A DNA stretch of 64,000 nucleotides from Oegoconia quadripuncta (Eukaryota > Arthropoda > Insecta > Lepidoptera > Autostichidae): NCBI GenBank assembly GCA_949316235.1, contig OX438743.1:24673771-24737770 (forward strand), in the 5' to 3' direction. Numbering within the stretch: the first letter of the stretch is position 1; every line of letters begins with the position of its first letter. The position numbers and the translations under genes are program-made. Positions 61,291-64,000 of the stretch are shown one piece after another. The notes below the pieces were generated by a model that saw nothing but the letters and a program-made list of their open reading frames with translations, searched no databases and was not told the origin of the DNA.

Positions 61291-61398
61291 ATATTAGTTG
61301 CGATAGTTGGGATTAATTGGGACGTTTGTTAAAATGTGTTTACAGAAATTTACTATGATATTTGTCGTACGTACTTTTCTTTCGGTTGACTCACCCTG

Positions 61399-61628
61399 TA
61401 TTATTGCAATAAACATTTTATGTCCGTAATTTCTAGCTGCATCATACCCACTTTCACACAATTACACATTCGGACAACATTAAAGATCTCTTACCCAACG
61501 TTCGCAACACTGCAGTGAGTGTTGTGATTTGTGTGCAATGCCACGTCCAGCTCAAAGGAGTATACCACTGTTAAACCTAGCTACGAGGCGGCTGCAAGAG
61601 AAATGTGCCGGTTAGTACTGTTAAATTT
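61399..61628. other. Unassigned noncoding
   Basis: Nothing recognised. Confidence 0.3.
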
Positions 61629-61890
61629 TGACGACCTGTTCGGTGTAGTGGTTAGCAACTCTGCTGCTATACCAAAAGGTCGCGGGTTCGAAACCCGCTA
61701 AGCGCATATATTTGTATGATGAATACGGACATGTGTTCCCGAGTTATGGATGTTTTTCATTTTTATATATGTATTTATTTACAAAATAAATGTATTTGTG
61801 TAGTTTATCAACCATCTGGTATCTATAATACAAGCCTAGTTGCTTAGTGTGGAACTAGATGGTGCTGCGTGTATGTGCAAAGATATTGAT
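61629..61890 (+). mobile_element. SINE F, full length
   Basis: GACGACCTGTTCGGTGTAGT, B box GGTTCGAAACCCG (one mismatch), body with CAACCATCTGGTATCTATAA, and GATGGTGCTGCGTGTATG. Slightly diverged. Confidence 0.85.
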
Positions 61891-61947
61891 GATATTATTA
61901 TTAAAGATATTATGAAAGATATATATAAAATGTAAATACAAGATATA

Positions 61948-62143
61948 ATAAACAATGTCTTAATACAATTTTAGGTCGACTGGAAGAGATCCCTCATGGG
62001 GCAAGTCCTCCTTTGTACATTTTTCTGTGTGTCTTTGTACAATAAAACCGCGACATTTTGTTTGTTAATACGTTAAAGCACAAGGCAATTATGTACCTGT
62101 TCTATCTGGGATTTGGAAATACGTAAGGTCTGGATAGTAAATA
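61948..62143 (+). repeat. Local duplication with LINE E end, copy 1
   Basis: AATAAACAATGTCTTAATAC, GACTGGAAGAGATCCCTCAT, a LINE E 3' end (TTTGTACAATAAAACCGCGA), then GTACCTGTTCTATCTGGGAT and GGATAGTAAATA. Copy 2 lies at 62562 beyond MITE V. Confidence 0.75.
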
Positions 62144-62559
62144 TTGGGTCTTTACCTATGAAACTGGAGTTTTATTTCTTCGTTAATCATATGTACCAAT
62201 TCCTGCGATTTTCAAAACTATATCCAAATTTGTTTTTTATTTGGAAAATGGAATATTATTTTCACATGAAATATTTTTTAATTTCTGGGCTAAATCACAT
62301 AATAAAAAAAAAATATACAGAGCTCTTTTCATGTGTTTCCCATAATATATCTTAGATTCGCTGTAACTTTTATAAAGCGGTTACTTTTAAAAATTAACGC
62401 TGCCTATACTTAACTTAATGTTATCCGATAATACACACAAAGTTTAGCTAAATTTGGATTTGCCGTTCCCAAAAAAAAAACATCAAAAATGTTTGTATGG
62501 AAAAACAGTCTTAATGAAATTCTTCATACAGAACGCGAATTTCATAGGTAAGGACCTAA
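62144..62559. mobile_element. MITE V, reverse, at a duplication junction
   Basis: TTGGGTCTTTACCTATGAAA ... TTTCATAGGTAAGGACCTAA, 416 bp, TA on both sides (62142-62143, 62560-62561). It lies exactly between two copies of a local duplication. Confidence 0.8.
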
Positions 62560-62561
62560 TA

Positions 62562-62790
62562 ATAAACAATGTCTTAATACAACTTTATAGGACGACTGGA
62601 AGAGATGGGCGACTTGCCCCATGAGGGCATGGGGCATTGTACATTTTTCTGTGCCACTTTGTACAATAAAGCGCTTACAAGTAAAACCGCGACATTTTGT
62701 TTGTTAATAAGATAAAGCTCAAGGCAATTATGTACCTGTTCTATCTGGGATTGGGAAACACGTAAGGTCTGCATAGTAAATACTTACTAA
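62562..62790 (+). repeat. Local duplication with LINE E end, copy 2
   Basis: ATAAACAATGTCTTAATACA, GACTGGAAGAGATGGGCGAC (longer than copy 1), TTTGTACAATAAAGCGCTTA, then the same downstream text (GTACCTGTTCTATCTGGGAT, GCATAGTAAATACT). Retains about 25 bp that copy 1 lacks. Confidence 0.75.
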
Positions 62791-63084
62791 TTTGTTGGTC
62801 GTTATCTAATATAGGAATACTCGCAAGTAAAATGCAGGCTCGCAAATGAAGGCGCTCCATTTACCTACTTAGATAAACGTCGGGTCATTGTCATGTGCAC
62901 ATATCTACACATAGTGCTTTAATTACCATAATAAAACATACTTAAAGACTATTTTATAGAGGCTATGAAGGATACCATAACGGGTGGCGCAAAATTTGGC
63001 GCCCTATGTTCATTGACTGTAATTTGTTTTTTGAATGTAAAACTGGGATTCTGATTTTCTATTGTTTATTTAAATAATTTTTTG
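62791..63084. other. Unassigned noncoding
   Basis: Nothing recognised. Confidence 0.3.
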
Positions 63085-63236
63085 TAAATAAATACATATA
63101 TAAATGAAAAACATCCATAACTCGGGTACACATGTCCATATTCATCATAGAAACATATGCCTCTAGCGGGATTCGAACCCGCAACCTTTTGGTATACTGG
63201 TCAGGAGTTGCTAACCACTACACCAAATAGGTCGTC
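63085..63236 (-). mobile_element. SINE F, 5' part
   Basis: Minus strand: ACATCCATAACTCGGGTACA, antisense B box GGGATTCGAACC, and CCACTACACCAAATAGGTCG. The 3' portion is absent. Confidence 0.82.
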
Positions 63237-63386
63237 AAATTTGATGTCTTATTTTTTTTTTCATTAAGTCGAGAACTCAGACTTGGTCTTTGACAGAAGC
63301 CCAAAGGTTCAAGGTGTTTTCCAGTTCAAATGTGTGTCCAAAGTTATACCTAATAGTGCAAAATTATTGACTTTTGTAATATTCTG

Positions 63387-63742
63387 TAATATCAACCGCC
63401 TCCGTGGGTCAATGTTGTTTACATTTACATTACAAACAACATTAGGTTTACGATTCGGAGGTCGCGGGTTCGATCCCCAGCGGGGTACATGTTTAAGTAC
63501 TCGGTTTGGTTGGTGGAAGGGCATTTTTAATGTCCGCCTGTCTAGCTACATCATCTTATCTAAATCGGCCGCCAAGCAGCAATGTTAATAGCATTGTTGT
63601 GTTCCGGTTGTCAGAGATAAGTTAGCCAGTCCCCCAAAATGTGTTGGGATTTCCGGGTCACTACGCTTCCACCTTCGACCTCATCTTCACTTAACATCAG
63701 GTGTGATTGAGCTCAATAACTAACCCGTTGTGCATAAAAAAT
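63387..63742 (+). mobile_element. SINE A with short duplication in head
   Basis: Head has an extra TTGTTTACATTTACATTACA inserted between CAATG and ACAACATT. Body and tail are complete, ending ATAAAAAATAAATAAAT. Starts at the ACCGCCTCC near 63390. Confidence 0.88.
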
Positions 63743-63763
63743 AAATAAATCTAAGTTTATTTG

Positions 63764-63826
63764 TTGAAACTCTGACTGCTATAACAAAAGGTCGCGGGTT
63801 CGAATCCCGCTAGGGGCATATGTTGT
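63764..63826 (+). mobile_element. SINE F head scrap
   Basis: TTGAAACTCTGACTGCTATA, B box GGTTCGAATCCC, CTAGGGGCATATGTTGTATG. The first 20 bp (A box) are missing. Confidence 0.78.
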
Positions 63827-64000
63827 ATGTCTTAAACGAAGCTGGGTTCTTCGTCTAATACCCTAAAAATACCGTATCACAGAATACATAACAGGATCGG
63901 AAAAGTAAATAATCTGTGGAAATATGCACGGCCGCAACAAACCTACAGGATCTTTGTCCTATTTTCTAATAACAAAATGCGTAATGGAAGGAGGGTAATG
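63827..64000. other. Noncoding with repeat L scrap
   Basis: 63893-63965 (GGATCGGAAAAGTAAATAAT, CTGTGGAAATATGCACGGCC, CTACAGGATCTTTGTCC) resembles the right block of repeat L. The window ends in unassigned sequence. Confidence 0.45.

Larger units (their letters stand above)
59912..61398. mobile_element. TA-flanked TIR element, 1487 bp, with nests
   Basis: Inverted ends CAGGGCGAGTCAAACGAA and TTCGGTTGACTCACCCTG match at all but two positions, with TA outside both (59910-59911, 61399-61400). Inside: a SINE A split by LINE N, a dispersed repeat and MITE V. No transposase frame found. The two ends could also belong to separate copies. Confidence 0.5.

Overview
The window looks like animal, most likely lepidopteran (moth or butterfly), nuclear DNA. 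It is AT-rich and has no operons. It is dominated by tRNA-headed SINEs, 5'-truncated non-LTR retrotransposon tails, and TIR/MITE elements with TA or TWA target duplications. The lepidopteran assignment rests on my recognition of the repeat types and is an inference. Family letters below (SINE A, LINE B and so on) are labels made for this window only. Family membership was judged by eye, so copy boundaries carry an error of a few bases unless a target site duplication (TSD) is quoted.

Main components. SINE A is a tRNA-derived SINE of about 330 bp with more than 20 full or partial copies on both strands. SINEs F, G and M are three further tRNA-headed families. LINE B and LINE N are jockey-like tails. 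LINE C1 and C2 are two related subfamilies with a degraded RT C-terminus. LINE D/E are short 3' ends. There are RTE-like C-termini and R1-like GC-rich 3' ends. DNA elements include PIF/Harbinger-like MITEs with TTA/TAA TSDs, mariner-like TA-flanked elements, a large foldback element and several small palindromic families. No intact transposase or reverse transcriptase is present.

Layout. 0-17 kb: dispersed SINE A, LINE C and LINE B copies. 17.3-17.6 kb: a unique stretch that looks like a host 5' UTR exon ending at a GTGAGT splice donor. 18.2-19.9 kb: three MITEs in a row, then a C2 LINE. 21.9-22.7 kb: foldback element. 25.5-26.7 kb: a 163-bp satellite arranged as 326-bp dimers. 27.7-29.3 kb: SINE G, an RNase-H-side LINE remnant, an R1-like tail with a perfect 14-bp TSD, and a quasi-repetitive AT-rich block. 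30-41 kb: small MITEs, minisatellites and nested SINE F/G/LINE B copies. 41.1-41.2 kb: a short, unique, GC-rich exon candidate with a start codon and a GTGAGT donor. 44.9-46.9 kb: a 117-bp tandem array fused in frame to a nested LINE C2, which makes the longest ORF (407 aa). 54-57 kb: remnants of a retroelement-associated domain and a TSD-flanked 781-bp insertion. 58-63 kb: two local duplications, a 1.5-kb TIR element with nested insertions, and more SINEs.

Interpretation. Almost everything here is selfish or decayed DNA. The only plausible host-gene parts are the two exon candidates on the + strand (about 17290-17596 and 41115-41212), which would make most of the window intronic. The best leads are these: the shared 3' tail between SINE A and LINE B/N; a recurrent foreign module at one site inside SINE A; the array/LINE fusion ORF; the dimeric satellite; and three remnants of one uncharacterised domain. 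I see no CRISPR array, bacterial defence system or toxin gene.
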